Positions 17,563 through 27,406 are shown, counted from the first letter of the stretch. The stretch: DNA of 43,300 nucleotides from Hyphomicrobiales bacterium (GCA_009377755.1 WHTM01000039.1:1-43300); one strand, 5' to 3'. The notes: generated by a model not told the origin, from the letters alone. A program made the numbers and translations.

Positions 17563-19968
17563 ATGTCCCGCGACACCGTCCAGTCCAGCGATGACCTGCA
17601 CATCCTCCGCGAGCTCGAACGCAAGGTGCTCTGGCTCGCGAGCTGGACGATCCATCACGCGAACCACATTCGCGAGAATGTCGATGGTCTAAAGGTCGGC
17701 GGGCATCAGGCGTCGTCCGCTTCGCTCGCCAGCATCATGACGGCGCTCTATTTCAAGGTGCTGCGGCCGCAGGATCGCGTGGCGGTGAAGCCGCACGCCA
17801 GCCCGATCTATCACGCGATCCAGTATCTTCTCGGCCGCCAAACGCGCGAGAAGCTCGAAGGGTTCCGCGCCTATCAGGGCGCGCAAAGCTATCCCTCGCG
17901 CACCAAGGACATCGACGATGTCGATTTCTCCACCGGCTCGGTCGGGCTCGGCGTGGCGCAGACGCTGTTCGCCTCGCTGGTGCAGGATTACGTGCGCGCG
18001 CACGGCTGGGGTACCGACCGGCCGGAAGGTCGGATGATCGCGCTGGTCGGCGACGCCGAGCTGGACGAAGGCAACATCTTCGAGGCGATGCTGGAGGGCT
18101 GGAAGCAAGGTCTGCGCAATTGCTGGTGGATCATCGACTACAACCGGCAGAGCCTTGACGCCGTCATCCGCGAAGGTCTGTGGGCGCGCTACGAGGCGCT
18201 GTTCCGTGATTTCGGCTGGGACGTCGTCATCCTTAAGTATGGATCGCTGCAGCGGCAGGCATTCGCCGAAGCCGGCGGCGACAAGCTGCGCGATTGGATC
18301 GACCGCTGCCCGAACTCGCTGTATTCGGCACTCGTCTTTCAAGGCGGCGCTTCGTGGCGGCGGCGCCTCATGGATGACATCTGCGGCGATGCGGAGGCGA
18401 GGGCGCTGATCGACCGGCGCTCCGACGACGAGCTGGCCGCGCTCATGAACAATCTCGGCGGGCACGACCTGCCGACCCTGCTTGAGGCTTTCGCGCAGAC
18501 CACGCACGACCGGCCGGTCTGCTTCATCTGCTATACCGTCAAGGGCTACGGCCTGCCGTTCGCCGGGCACAAGGACAACCACGCCGGCCTGATGACGGCT
18601 AAGCAGATGGACACGTTTCGCACAGCCATGAACGTGCGCGTAGGCCACGAATGGGAGCCGTTCGAAGGACTGTCGGAGCCACCCGCGACATTGCGGGCGT
18701 TCCTCGACCGCGTGCCGTTTGCCGCCCGCGCGCCGCGCAGCAAGACGCCGCGGATCGAGGTGCCGGCCGAATTGCCTGTACCCATCCAGGCGGTGATGTC
18801 GACGCAGGCCGGCTTCGGCTCGATCCTCAACGAGATCGGCAGGCAGCAGTCGGCGTTGGCGGAACGGCTGGTGACGGCCTCTCCCGATGTGACGGTTTCG
18901 ACCAACCTCGGCTCCTGGGTGAACCGTCGCGGCCTGTTCGCCCGCGAGTCGCTCGCCGACACCTTCAAGGACGAGCGGATCCCCTCCACCTTCGAGTGGT
19001 CGTTCTCGCCGCAAGGCCAGCACGTCGAACTCGGCATCGCCGAGATGAACCTGTTCATTCTGCTGTCGGCGCTCGGCCTGTCGCACGAGATCAACGGCGA
19101 GCGGTTGCTGCCGATCGGCACGCTGTATGATCCGTTCATCGCGCGCGGCCTCGATGCGCTGAACTACGCCTGCTACCAGGATGCGCGCTTCATCCTGGTT
19201 GCGACGCCGTCGGGCATCACGCTGGCGCCGGAGGGTGGGGCACACCAGTCGATCGGCACCCCGCTGATCGGCATGGCGCAGGACGGGCTAGCGGCGTTCG
19301 AGCCGGCCTTTGTCGACGAGCTCGCCGTCGTGATGGCGTGGGCGTTCGCCTACGTTCAGCAGGACGGCAAGGTGACATCGGAGCATAGCTGGCTGCGCGA
19401 CGAAGCTGGCGGCTCGGTCTATCTGCGGCTGACCACACGCCCGATCGAGCAGATCAAGCGGACCATCACGCCCGAACTGCGCCAGGAGATCATCGACGGC
19501 GCCTATTGGCTGCGCCGACCGGGGCCGAACTGCCAAGTTGTCGTTGCCTATACCGGTGCCGTGGCGCCGGAAGCCGTGCAGGCAGTTGGGCTGATGGGCG
19601 AGGACCGCCGCGACGTCGGGTTGCTCGCCGTCACGTCAGCCGACCGGCTCAATGCCGGCTGGACCGCCGCCCAGCGGGCGCGGGAAGCCGGCCGAATCCA
19701 TGCGACCTCGCACATCGAGCGGCTGCTGGCGGCGGTGCCGCAGCATTGCGGCATCGTCACGGTCCTCGACGGTCATCCGGCAACCCTGGCCTGGCTCGGC
19801 TCGGTGCAGGGCCATCGGGTGCGCTCGCTCGGGGTCGAGCACTTCGGTCAGACCGGCTCGATCCCCGAACTCTACCGTCACTATGGCATCGACGCTGCCG
19901 CCATCGTCGCCGCCGCCGAGGCGCTCACGCCGGGCCGTCCGATCCGACATCTGCGGGTGCTCGGTTAG
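17563..19968 (+). CDS. AceE/MdeB-like thiamine-diphosphate E1 enzyme (transketolase fold)
   Basis: 801 residues, ATG 17563 with GGGAGG five bases upstream; the in-frame TTG at 17470 has no such site. The thiamine diphosphate site reads GDAELDEGN (about 163-171) followed by DYNRQSLD, comparable with GDGEMDE and NCNLQRLD of the homodimeric pyruvate dehydrogenase E1. The middle (ELGIAEMNLF) and C-terminal domains are those of transketolase-like enzymes. It is shorter than AceE (about 890), and no E2 or E3 gene is nearby. Relatives include MdeB, linked to 2-ketobutyrate from methionine breakdown. Likely a 2-keto-acid decarboxylase or dehydrogenase E1 under the divergent Lrp regulator; substrate not known. 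Confidence 0.75.
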   Translation: MSRDTVQSSDDLHILRELERKVLWLASWTIHHANHIRENVDGLKVGGHQASSASLASIMTALYFKVLRPQDRVAVKPHASPIYHAIQYLLGRQTREKLEGFRAYQGAQSYPSRTKDIDDVDFSTGSVGLGVAQTLFASLVQDYVRAHGWGTDRPEGRMIALVGDAELDEGNIFEAMLEGWKQGLRNCWWIIDYNRQSLDAVIREGLWARYEALFRDFGWDVVILKYGSLQRQAFAEAGGDKLRDWIDRCPNSLYSALVFQGGASWRRRLMDDICGDAEARALIDRRSDDELAALMNNLGGHDLPTLLEAFAQTTHDRPVCFICYTVKGYGLPFAGHKDNHAGLMTAKQMDTFRTAMNVRVGHEWEPFEGLSEPPATLRAFLDRVPFAARAPRSKTPRIEVPAELPVPIQAVMSTQAGFGSILNEIGRQQSALAERLVTASPDVTVSTNLGSWVNRRGLFARESLADTFKDERIPSTFEWSFSPQGQHVELGIAEMNLFILLSALGLSHEINGERLLPIGTLYDPFIARGLDALNYACYQDARFILVATPSGITLAPEGGAHQSIGTPLIGMAQDGLAAFEPAFVDELAVVMAWAFAYVQQDGKVTSEHSWLRDEAGGSVYLRLTTRPIEQIKRTITPELRQEIIDGAYWLRRPGPNCQVVVAYTGAVAPEAVQAVGLMGEDRRDVGLLAVTSADRLNAGWTAAQRAREAGRIHATSHIERLLAAVPQHCGIVTVLDGHPATLAWLGSVQGHRVRSLGVEHFGQTGSIPELYRHYGIDAAAIVAAAEALTPGRPIRHLRVLG

Positions 19969-20019
19969 ACGCTGCCGGACGGCGAAGGGTTACAACGCGA
20001 AACGGATCGATTGCTTGGT

Positions 20020-22827
20020 TCAGCCCGATTGCGCGCGGTCCTCGCGGCTTGCGCCGTCATTGGCGAACAGGGCGAACAGGGCACGCTTGATCGCCGCCTG
20101 CCGCGTCGGCGACGCGATTTTCGCGCCGAGCAGATCGGTTACATAGAACACGTCGACCGCCCGCTCGCCGAACGTCGCCACGTGCGCGGAGACGATGTTG
20201 AGGTTGAGCTTCGACAGCGTCGTGGTCAGGTCGTAGAGCAGGCCTGGCCGGTCAAGCCCGGTGATCTCCACGACCGTATAGCGGTGCGACCACTGATTGT
20301 TGATCATCACCTCGGGCTCGACCGCGAAGGCCTTGAGTCTGCTCTTGGCGCTGACGCGCCGGCCAACCACGTCCGGAAGCTTCAGGTCGCCATGCAGCGC
20401 CTGCTCGATGGCGTCCGCCACTCGCTTGGCACGCCGCGCTTCGTCCTCGTCACGCTCGAACTCGCGGGAGATCGCGATGGTATCGAGCGCGAGCCCGTCG
20501 GTGGTGGTGAAGATTTGCGCATCGACGATGTTGGCGCCGGCGACGGCGCAGGCCCCGGCGATGATCGACAGCAGCCAAGGATGATCGGGCGCGAGCACGG
20601 TCAGCTCGGTGACGCCGCGCACGGCGTCGAAGCCGACCGCGGTGGCCAGCGTCTTGTTCTCCGCTCCCGCCTGCCGGAGGAAACTCGCATGCGCGAGCTT
20701 GTGCGGGAGATCGACCTTCAGCCAGTAAGCCGGGTAATGGCGCGCCACATAGCCGTCGCGCTCCTGCGGCGGCCAGTCTTTCAGTTCGGCCTTGAACTCG
20801 GCCTGGGCGAGCTCGACGCGCCGCGCGCGATTGACCTCGGAGAAGCCGCCGGTCAGGGCCGGCTCGGTCTCGTAGTAGAGCGTGCGAAGCAACTGCGCCT
20901 TCCAGCTGTTCCACACGCCGGGACCGACGCCGCGGATGTCCGCCGTGGTGAGGATGGTCAGGAGCTTCAGCCGCTCCAGGGACTGCACGACCGCCGCGAA
21001 GTCCTCGATGGTCTTGCGGTCGGACAGGTCGCGCGACTGGGCGATGGTGGACATCGTCAGGTGCTGCTCGATCAGCCAGGCGACGGTGTCGGTCGCCGCT
21101 GCCGACATGCCGACCCGCGGACAGAAGCGCCGCGCCACCCGCGCGCCGGCGATCGAATGGTCCTCCGGGCGGCCCTTGGCGATGTCGTGCAGGAACAGCG
21201 CGACGTAGAGGATCGTCCGATGCTCCGGCTGGATCTTGCGAAACAGGTCGTTGGCGAGCGCGAATTCCTCGTTCGTACCCCGCTCGATCTCGGCGAGCAC
21301 GCCGATGCAGCGCAACAGATGCTCGTCCACCGTGTAGTGATGATACATGTTGAACTGTATCATCGCCACGATGCGCCCGAACGCTCGGAAGAAGCGGCCA
21401 AGCACGCCGGCCTCGTTCATTCGCCGCAGCACCGTCTCGGCGTCATTGGGCGATGTCAGGATCTCCAGGAAGAGGCGGTTCGCTTCCTTGTCCTCGCATA
21501 GTTTGCTGTCGATCAGTCCGAGCGAACGATTGGCGGCCCGCATGGCGTCCGGATGGAACGCGAAATTGTGCTTCTGCGCGATATGGAACATCCGGATCAG
21601 ATTGACCGGATCACGCTTGAACACTTCGGCATCGGCGATATTGATGCGGTTGTTGTCGATGACGAAGTCGTCATTGTCCAGGGTGGCGCGGCGGCGTCCG
21701 CGTGAATTGAAGCGCGCCATTACGCGGCTGAGCACCGGCGCCGGCTTCGCCTGATTCTCCTCGAGCGCCGCGCAGAGAATGGCGGTGAGGTCGCCGACAT
21801 CCTTGGCGATCAGGAAGTAGTGCTTCATGAATCGCTCGACGTCCTTGAGGCCGGGGTGCGCGGTATAGCCGAGCCGCACCGCGATCTCGCGCTGGATGTC
21901 GAACGACAGCCGCTCTTCGGCGCGGCCGGCCAGGAAATGCATATGGCAGCGCACCGACCAGAGGAAATTCTCGCAGCGGCGGAACAGCGTGTACTCGCGC
22001 TCGTCGAAGACGCCGAGATGGACGAGATCCTCGGGATCGCGCACGCGATAGACGTACTTGGCGATCCAGAACAGGGTATGCAGATCGCGCAGGCCGCCCT
22101 TGCCGTCCTTGACGTTCGGTTCGACGAGGTAGCGGGATTGTCCCGCCCGGCGGTGGCGTTCCTCACGCTCGGCGAGCTTGGCGGCGACGAACTCTGATGC
22201 GGAGCCCTGCACGACCTCCTTGTCGAAGCGCGTCACGAGTTCGTCGAACAGCGTGCGATCGCCGAGCAGGAACCGGGACTCCAGGATGCTGGTGCGGATC
22301 GTCATGTCGGCGCGGGCCTGACGGATCGATTCGTCGACCGAACGCGTCGCATGCCCGACCTTGAGACCAAGGTCCCACAGGCAATAGAGGATCGTTTCGG
22401 CGACGGATTCGCCCCAGGCGGTCTGCTTGTACGGCAGCAGGAACAGAAGATCGATATCGGAGCCGGGCGCCAGCAGGCCGCGGCCGTAACCGCCGGTGGC
22501 CACGACCGCCATGCGTTCGGCCTCGGACGGATTCTGCGACGAATACAGGTACTTCCCGGAAAATTCGTAAAGGACGCGGATAATCTCGTCCAGCATGTGG
22601 CACAGTCGCTCGGCGCAACGGCCGCCGTGCCGATCCCGCAGCAGCAGGGCTTCCGCCTCGGCGCGTCCCTCCGCGAGCGCCGTCTTGAGTCGCTGTGCGA
22701 CGGCGGTCCGCAGCTCGCGTTCGTTGCCCGAATGGGTGGCGGCAAGCCTCGCAAGATCGGCGGCGACGCTGTCACCGTCGAACACCGGGTTCGGGGTGGA
22801 TCGATGAACTTCGGCAACGGCGGACAT
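20020..22827 (-). CDS. glnD: [Protein-PII] uridylyltransferase/uridylyl-removing enzyme
   Basis: 935 residues, normal for the family. Nucleotidyltransferase motif GSDIDLLFLL at about 122-131; HD domain with ALFLHDIAKG near 530 and EDHSIAG after it; two ACT domains at the C-terminus (from about 720 and 835), the second ending DVFYVTDLLG. It senses glutamine and uridylylates or deuridylylates PII proteins, setting nitrogen status. It lies convergent to the E1-like gene (51 bp) and is divergent from the transporter cluster. In many Rhizobiales mutS lies directly upstream; here mutS is 6.6 kb away. Confidence 0.95.
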   Translation of the reverse strand: MSAVAEVHRSTPNPVFDGDSVAADLARLAATHSGNERELRTAVAQRLKTALAEGRAEAEALLLRDRHGGRCAERLCHMLDEIIRVLYEFSGKYLYSSQNPSEAERMAVVATGGYGRGLLAPGSDIDLLFLLPYKQTAWGESVAETILYCLWDLGLKVGHATRSVDESIRQARADMTIRTSILESRFLLGDRTLFDELVTRFDKEVVQGSASEFVAAKLAEREERHRRAGQSRYLVEPNVKDGKGGLRDLHTLFWIAKYVYRVRDPEDLVHLGVFDEREYTLFRRCENFLWSVRCHMHFLAGRAEERLSFDIQREIAVRLGYTAHPGLKDVERFMKHYFLIAKDVGDLTAILCAALEENQAKPAPVLSRVMARFNSRGRRRATLDNDDFVIDNNRINIADAEVFKRDPVNLIRMFHIAQKHNFAFHPDAMRAANRSLGLIDSKLCEDKEANRLFLEILTSPNDAETVLRRMNEAGVLGRFFRAFGRIVAMIQFNMYHHYTVDEHLLRCIGVLAEIERGTNEEFALANDLFRKIQPEHRTILYVALFLHDIAKGRPEDHSIAGARVARRFCPRVGMSAAATDTVAWLIEQHLTMSTIAQSRDLSDRKTIEDFAAVVQSLERLKLLTILTTADIRGVGPGVWNSWKAQLLRTLYYETEPALTGGFSEVNRARRVELAQAEFKAELKDWPPQERDGYVARHYPAYWLKVDLPHKLAHASFLRQAGAENKTLATAVGFDAVRGVTELTVLAPDHPWLLSIIAGACAVAGANIVDAQIFTTTDGLALDTIAISREFERDEDEARRAKRVADAIEQALHGDLKLPDVVGRRVSAKSRLKAFAVEPEVMINNQWSHRYTVVEITGLDRPGLLYDLTTTLSKLNLNIVSAHVATFGERAVDVFYVTDLLGAKIASPTRQAAIKRALFALFANDGASREDRAQSG

Positions 22828-23019
22828 GGCGGCTATCGGTAGCCGACCGGGATCGGCCTGTCACCATCGCGCCCGGGCATCGGCGTTCGGGTCAAGTCCT
22901 GACCGGCCGGAACGGGGGAGACGTTCCGCTGGCGCCCCCAGCACCGCTGAACTAGAGTTTGCCCCGATCCGGCGGGCGGTAAATTTTTCGTTCGCAAAAT
23001 GATGCAGGGGGATATTGAC

Positions 23020-23997
23020 ATGCAATCGTATCAACGCAGCGCGTCATGGTGGGGCCTGTTGATGGTGGCGGCGCTCGCCGCTGGCGTCGGTGGGGTTCAG
23101 GCGCAGGGCGCCCAGTACCCCAGCAAGAAGATCACGATCGTGGTGGGATTCACGGCCGGCGGCTTCGCCGATACGCTGGCGCGATTCGTCGGTCAGAAGC
23201 TCGGCGACAAGCTCGGCCAGGCGGTCGTCGTCGAGAACCGCGGCGGGGCCGGAGGCAATACCGCGGCGAGCGCCGTGACCAAGGCCGACGCCGACGGGCA
23301 TACTTTGCTGGTGACGACCACGGCGATCTCGATCAATGCCAGCCTGTATCAGAAGTTGGATTATTCACTCGATCAACTCGCCATCATCGCCATGCCCGGA
23401 TCGTCGGCGGAGACCTTTGCCGTGCCCGCTGACCGGCCGGGGATGCTGAAGGAATTCGTGGACTGGGCCAAGGGCCGGGAGGTCACCTTTGCGACGGCGG
23501 GCGTCGGCAGCGGGTCGCATCTCGCAGCCGAGCACTTCTATCGCAACCTCGCCAAGATCAAGGCGTCGCACGTCCCGTTCCGCGGCGGTTCGTTGGCGTT
23601 GCAGGCCGCGCTCGGCGGACAGGTCGATGCGATCACCGCTTCGTTCGGCACCAATGCCCATGTCCAATCCGGCAAGCTGAAAGGACTGGCGGTGGCGAGC
23701 GCCAAACGCAATCCGGTGCTGCCGAACGTGCCGACCTTTGCCGAGGCCGGCTATCCCGGATTCGAAGCGGGCTCCTGGGTCGGCTTCTTCGTGCCGGCCA
23801 AGACCGATCCGGCAATCGTCGCCAAGCTCAACAGCGCCATCAACGAGATCGTCACCACCAAGGCGAACGAGGAGCATCTCACCAAGATCGGCTACACGCT
23901 GACGGTGCGCCCGGTCGCGGACTCGCAGAAGTTCCTCAAGGACGAAGTCGCCAAGTGGGGGCAGTGGGTGAAGACCGTCGGCATTTCGGTGAAGTGA
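23020..23997 (+). CDS. tctC: Bug-family receptor of a tripartite tricarboxylate transporter
   Basis: 325 residues with a signal peptide (WWGLLMVAALAAGVGGVQAQG), so periplasmic. YPSKKITIVVGFTAGG is the conserved ligand loop, and VVVENRGGAGGN and VPTFAEAGYPGFE are Bug hallmarks. ATG 23020 has GGGGGA eight bases upstream, which decides against ATG 22999. It is followed by tctB and tctA on the same strand, giving a complete TTT system for a carboxylic acid. A repeat of about 110 bp separates it from tctB, so receptor and membrane genes may be expressed at different levels. Confidence 0.9.
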   Translation: MQSYQRSASWWGLLMVAALAAGVGGVQAQGAQYPSKKITIVVGFTAGGFADTLARFVGQKLGDKLGQAVVVENRGGAGGNTAASAVTKADADGHTLLVTTTAISINASLYQKLDYSLDQLAIIAMPGSSAETFAVPADRPGMLKEFVDWAKGREVTFATAGVGSGSHLAAEHFYRNLAKIKASHVPFRGGSLALQAALGGQVDAITASFGTNAHVQSGKLKGLAVASAKRNPVLPNVPTFAEAGYPGFEAGSWVGFFVPAKTDPAIVAKLNSAINEIVTTKANEEHLTKIGYTLTVRPVADSQKFLKDEVAKWGQWVKTVGISVK

Positions 23998-24009
23998 CAC
24001 GTCTCCGCT

Positions 24010-24121
24010 GTCATTGCCCGCGAAAGCGGGCAATCCAGTAACCACCAAGTGTTCAGCGGCGCTGGATTGCCAATGCATGATCGCGGCGTATTGGATGCCC
24101 CGCCTTCGCGGGGCATGACGC
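24010..24121. repeat. Intergenic repeat between tctC and tctB
   Basis: It starts with the stem TTGCCCGC-GAAA-GCGGGCAA (24014-24033) and ends with a CCCCGC/GCGGGG hairpin. The outer ends are TGTCATTGCCCG and CGGGGCATGACG. It belongs to the class of dispersed Rhizobiales palindromes also present elsewhere in the window. Within the operon it may attenuate or stabilise the message. Confidence 0.65.
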
Positions 24122-24143
24122 CACGGGGATTGGGGCCGGCGGT

Positions 24144-24611
24144 ATGATCCGAATCCGTTCGCCGCAAAACCTGGTGGCGGGCCTCGCGCTGATCGCCATC
24201 GCGGTCTTCGCCATCTGGCTGGTCGGCGATCTGTCGCAGGGCAGCCTGCGCGTGATCGGGCCGGCGATGATGCCGCGCTGGGTGGCGGTCATCATCGGCG
24301 TGGCCGGGCTGATCTTCGTCGCCGCCGGATTGATGGCCGACGGCGCGCCGCTCGAACGCTGGCACCTGCGCGGACCGTTCTTCATCTGCGTCGGTATGAT
24401 CCTGTTCGCGATGACGATCCGGACGCTCGGGTTCCTGGTGGCCGGTCCGCTGACGATGATGCTCGTCGGCTATGGCACCAGCGAGGTGCGCAAGCTGGAA
24501 TTGATCATCTTCTCCGCCGCGATGACGGCATTCTGCCTCGTGCTGTTCGTCTATATTCTCGACCAGCCGATTCCGGTGCTGAGAATCCCCGGCACCTCGA
24601 TCCGGTTCTGA
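24144..24611 (+). CDS. tctB: TTT transporter small membrane subunit TctB
   Basis: 155 residues with four membrane segments and the typical IGPAMMPRWVAVIIGVAGL in the first half. The small integral subunit of tripartite tricarboxylate transporters, paired with TctA. It lies seven bases before tctA. Confidence 0.85.
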   Translation: MIRIRSPQNLVAGLALIAIAVFAIWLVGDLSQGSLRVIGPAMMPRWVAVIIGVAGLIFVAAGLMADGAPLERWHLRGPFFICVGMILFAMTIRTLGFLVAGPLTMMLVGYGTSEVRKLELIIFSAAMTAFCLVLFVYILDQPIPVLRIPGTSIRF

Positions 24612-24618
24612 GGCGGCG

Positions 24619-26130
24619 ATGTTCGATCTTTTCGCAAATCTCGGACTTGGGCTCGCCGTCGCGGTGTCGCTGCAGAATCTGGCGCTGTGCTTTGTCGGCT
24701 GCCTGCTCGGGACGCTGGTCGGCGTGTTGCCAGGCATCGGCCCGATCGCCACGATCGCGATCCTGCTGCCGATCACGTTCGGGCTGGAGCCGGTCAGCGC
24801 CCTGATCATGCTCGCCGGGATCTACTACGGCGCGCAGTATGGCGGCTCGACCACGGCGATCCTGCTGAGCATCCCCGGCGAAACAAGCGCGGTCGTCACG
24901 ACGCTCGACGGCCACCAGATGGCCCGTCAGGGCCGCGCCGGCGTCGCGCTCGGCATTGCGGCGATCGGCTCGTTCTTTGCCGGCACTGTGTCAACCCTGA
25001 TCATCGCCGCGCTCGGCGAGCCGCTCACCCGCCTCGCGCTCGTCTTCGGCCCGGCGGAATATTTCTCGCTGATGGTGATGGGCCTGATCTTCGCCGTGGT
25101 GCTGGCTCGCGGCTCGATCTTCAAGGCGATCACCATGATCCTGGCCGGCATCTTGTTGTCCACCATCGGGCCGGACCTCACCACCGGCCAGCTGCGGATG
25201 ACCTTCGGCATTCCCTGGATGGCCGATGGAATCGAGATCGCCATCCTGGGCATGGGCATGTTCGGCATCGCGGAGGTGTTCCGCAATCTCGAATCCCGTA
25301 TCCAGGGCGACGTCTTCCACGGCCGCATCGGCCGGCTGCTGCCCGGCCGCGAGGAGCTTGCGCAATCGACGATGCCGATCCTGCGCGGTACTGCGGTCGG
25401 CGCCGCGCTCGGCATCCTACCCGGCAACGGCGCCGTGCTCGGCTCGTTTGCCTCCTACACGATCGAGAAGAAGCTCGCGGCCGATCCGAGCCGCTTCGGC
25501 CGCGGCGCCATCGAGGGCGTCGCGGGTCCGGAATCCGCCAACAACGCCGGCGCGCAGACCTCGTTCATTCCGCTGCTGACCCTCGGCATTCCGCCCAATG
25601 CCGTGATGGCGATCATGGTCGGCGCCATGACGCTACACGGCATCGTGCCGGGCCCGACGGTGCTGACGCGGACGCCGGAGCTGTTCTGGGGCTTGGTCGC
25701 CTCGATGTGGATCGGCAACCTCATGCTCCTGGTCATCAACCTGCCGCTGGTCGGCCTGTGGGTGAAATTCCTGCAGGTGCCTTACCGGCTGATGTTCGTC
25801 GGCATCGTGATCTTCTGCTGCATCGGCGTCTATTCGATCAATCGCGAGCCCGGCGATATCATCGTTCTCACCGCTCTCGCCGTGCTCGGCTATGCGCTGA
25901 GCAAGTTCGGGTTCGAGGCGGCGCCGCTGACGCTCGGATTCGTGCTCGGGCGGATGATGGAGGAAAACCTGCGGCAGGCGCTGATCATTTCCCACGGGCG
26001 CTTTACGACCTTCGTCGAACGGCCGCTCTCCGCCTTTCTGCTTACGGTCGCCGTCGTGCTGCTGGTGATCGCGTTCCTGCCCACCATCAAACGAAGCCGC
26101 GAGAAGGCGTTCGTCGAAGGCGACGAATAA
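24619..26130 (+). CDS. tctA: TTT transporter large membrane subunit TctA
   Basis: 503 residues with about twelve membrane helices. Family motifs: LVGVLPGIGPIATIAILLP near residue 35, YYGAQYGGSTTAILLSIPG near 73, and the second-half repeat ILPGNGAVLGSF and GIPPNAVMA. It forms the sodium-driven channel with TctB; TctC supplies the substrate. ATG 24619 follows GAGG. The stop is followed at once by a dispersed repeat. Confidence 0.9.
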   Translation: MFDLFANLGLGLAVAVSLQNLALCFVGCLLGTLVGVLPGIGPIATIAILLPITFGLEPVSALIMLAGIYYGAQYGGSTTAILLSIPGETSAVVTTLDGHQMARQGRAGVALGIAAIGSFFAGTVSTLIIAALGEPLTRLALVFGPAEYFSLMVMGLIFAVVLARGSIFKAITMILAGILLSTIGPDLTTGQLRMTFGIPWMADGIEIAILGMGMFGIAEVFRNLESRIQGDVFHGRIGRLLPGREELAQSTMPILRGTAVGAALGILPGNGAVLGSFASYTIEKKLAADPSRFGRGAIEGVAGPESANNAGAQTSFIPLLTLGIPPNAVMAIMVGAMTLHGIVPGPTVLTRTPELFWGLVASMWIGNLMLLVINLPLVGLWVKFLQVPYRLMFVGIVIFCCIGVYSINREPGDIIVLTALAVLGYALSKFGFEAAPLTLGFVLGRMMEENLRQALIISHGRFTTFVERPLSAFLLTVAVVLLVIAFLPTIKRSREKAFVEGDE

Positions 26131-26132
26131 TC

Positions 26133-26330
26133 TCTCCGCTGTCGTCCCGGAAGCCGGAGCGAAGCGAAGGCTATCCGGGACCCATGTATCCCTGTATTGC
26201 TTATGTGAATGAGGCCCGCGCTTCGTACGACCTCGTAGCGTAGTGATGTATGGGTCCCGGCTCTCGCACGCAGCCAAGTTTACGCAGGCTACGTAAACTT
26301 GCCTGCGGTGCTCGGCCGGGACGACAGCGG
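26133..26330. repeat. Dispersed repeat, GTCRTCCCGG family, long copy
   Basis: The ends GTCGTCCCGG and CCGGGACGAC are inverted copies; internally GGGACCCATG faces ATGGGTCCCGG. A nested AAGTTTACG/CGTAAACTT stem sits at 26276-26300. Related copies are at 27407, 34824 and 40245. It separates tctA from the alcohol dehydrogenase gene. Confidence 0.75.
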
Positions 26331-26340
26331 AGGAATGTCG

Positions 26341-27405
26341 ATGCGAAGCTTCCAGGTCCGCACCTGCAGCGAGCCGCTGCAATGCGTCGAGACGACCACC
26401 CCGCAGCCGCAGGGCACCGAAGTGTTGCTGCGGGTGCTGGCGGCCGGCGTTTGCCACAGCGACCTGCACATCTGGGACGGCTTCTACGACATCGGCGGCG
26501 GCAAGCGGATCAATCTCACCGATCGCGGCGTCACACTGCCGCTGACCATGGGCCACGAGAACGTCGGCGAGGTCGTCGCGGTCGGCCCGGACGCCGAGGG
26601 CGTCCGCATCGGCGACCGGCGCATCGCGTTCCCCTGGATGGGCTGCGGCACCTGTGCGGTCTGCCGGCGGGAGGAAGAGCAGCTTTGCCCTTCGCCGCGG
26701 TTCCTCGGCGTGTTCCGCGCCGGCGGCTACAGCGACCACCTGCTGATGCCACACCCGCGCTACCTCGTCGACTACGGCGATATCCCAGCGGAGCAGGCTG
26801 CGCCGCTTGCCTGCTCGGGCGTCACCACCTATGGGGCGCTGAAGAAGCTCGGCTGGGACATCCTCGAACGCGAGGCAGTCGTGATCGTCGGTGCCGGCGG
26901 GCTCGGGCTGATGGGCCTGTCGATCCTCAAGGCGATGAAAGGCCGCGGTGCTATCGCCCTCGATATCGACGCGCGCAAGCGCGAGGCCGCGATGCAGGCC
27001 GGGGCGCTGGCGGCGATCGATCCGGCGGCGCCGGATGCCCAGCGGCAGATCGTGGCGGCGGCGGGCGGCGCGCTGTGGGCGGCTGTCGACCTTGTCGGTT
27101 CGTCCAGCACGGTGCAACTCTGCGTCAACTGTCTCACCAAGGGGGGCGCGCTGATCGTTGTCGGCCTCTACGGCGGCGAGGTCACGATCCCGACGCCGTT
27201 CCTGCCGCTGCGGGCGCTGACGCTGCGCGGCTCCTACACCGGCAGCCTCGGCGAGCTCAAGGAGCTTGTGGCGCTTGTCGGCAACAGTCCGCTGCCCTAC
27301 GTGCCGATGCGCGTGCGGCCGCTTGACGAGGCGAACTCGGCGCTTGCCGACCTCAAGGCCGGCCGGGTGATCGGCCGGCAGGTGCTGGGACCGGCGGAAC
27401 GCTAA
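26341..27405 (+). CDS. Zinc-dependent alcohol dehydrogenase (MDR family)
   Basis: 354 residues. Catalytic zinc ligands Cys38 in GVCHSD and His72-Glu73 in GHEN; structural zinc cysteines 102, 105, 108 and 116 in GCGTCAVCRREEEQLC; Rossmann loop VIVGAGGLGLMG. The start is ATG 26341, seven bases after GGAGG; the earlier ATG 26335 is too close to that site. A segment of about 16 residues between GVCHSD and GHEN is longer than in short-loop members. Oxidises an alcohol with NAD(P); substrate unknown. Its ribosome site lies directly at the end of the upstream repeat, and it may belong with the adjacent transporter. Confidence 0.8.
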   Translation: MRSFQVRTCSEPLQCVETTTPQPQGTEVLLRVLAAGVCHSDLHIWDGFYDIGGGKRINLTDRGVTLPLTMGHENVGEVVAVGPDAEGVRIGDRRIAFPWMGCGTCAVCRREEEQLCPSPRFLGVFRAGGYSDHLLMPHPRYLVDYGDIPAEQAAPLACSGVTTYGALKKLGWDILEREAVVIVGAGGLGLMGLSILKAMKGRGAIALDIDARKREAAMQAGALAAIDPAAPDAQRQIVAAAGGALWAAVDLVGSSSTVQLCVNCLTKGGALIVVGLYGGEVTIPTPFLPLRALTLRGSYTGSLGELKELVALVGNSPLPYVPMRVRPLDEANSALADLKAGRVIGRQVLGPAER

Positions 27406-27406
27406 C

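Noticed and set aside
17689-19245. Minus-strand open frame of 518 codons inside the E1-like gene
   Set aside because: His/Arg-rich composition without motifs; it is the complement of a well-supported coding sequence.
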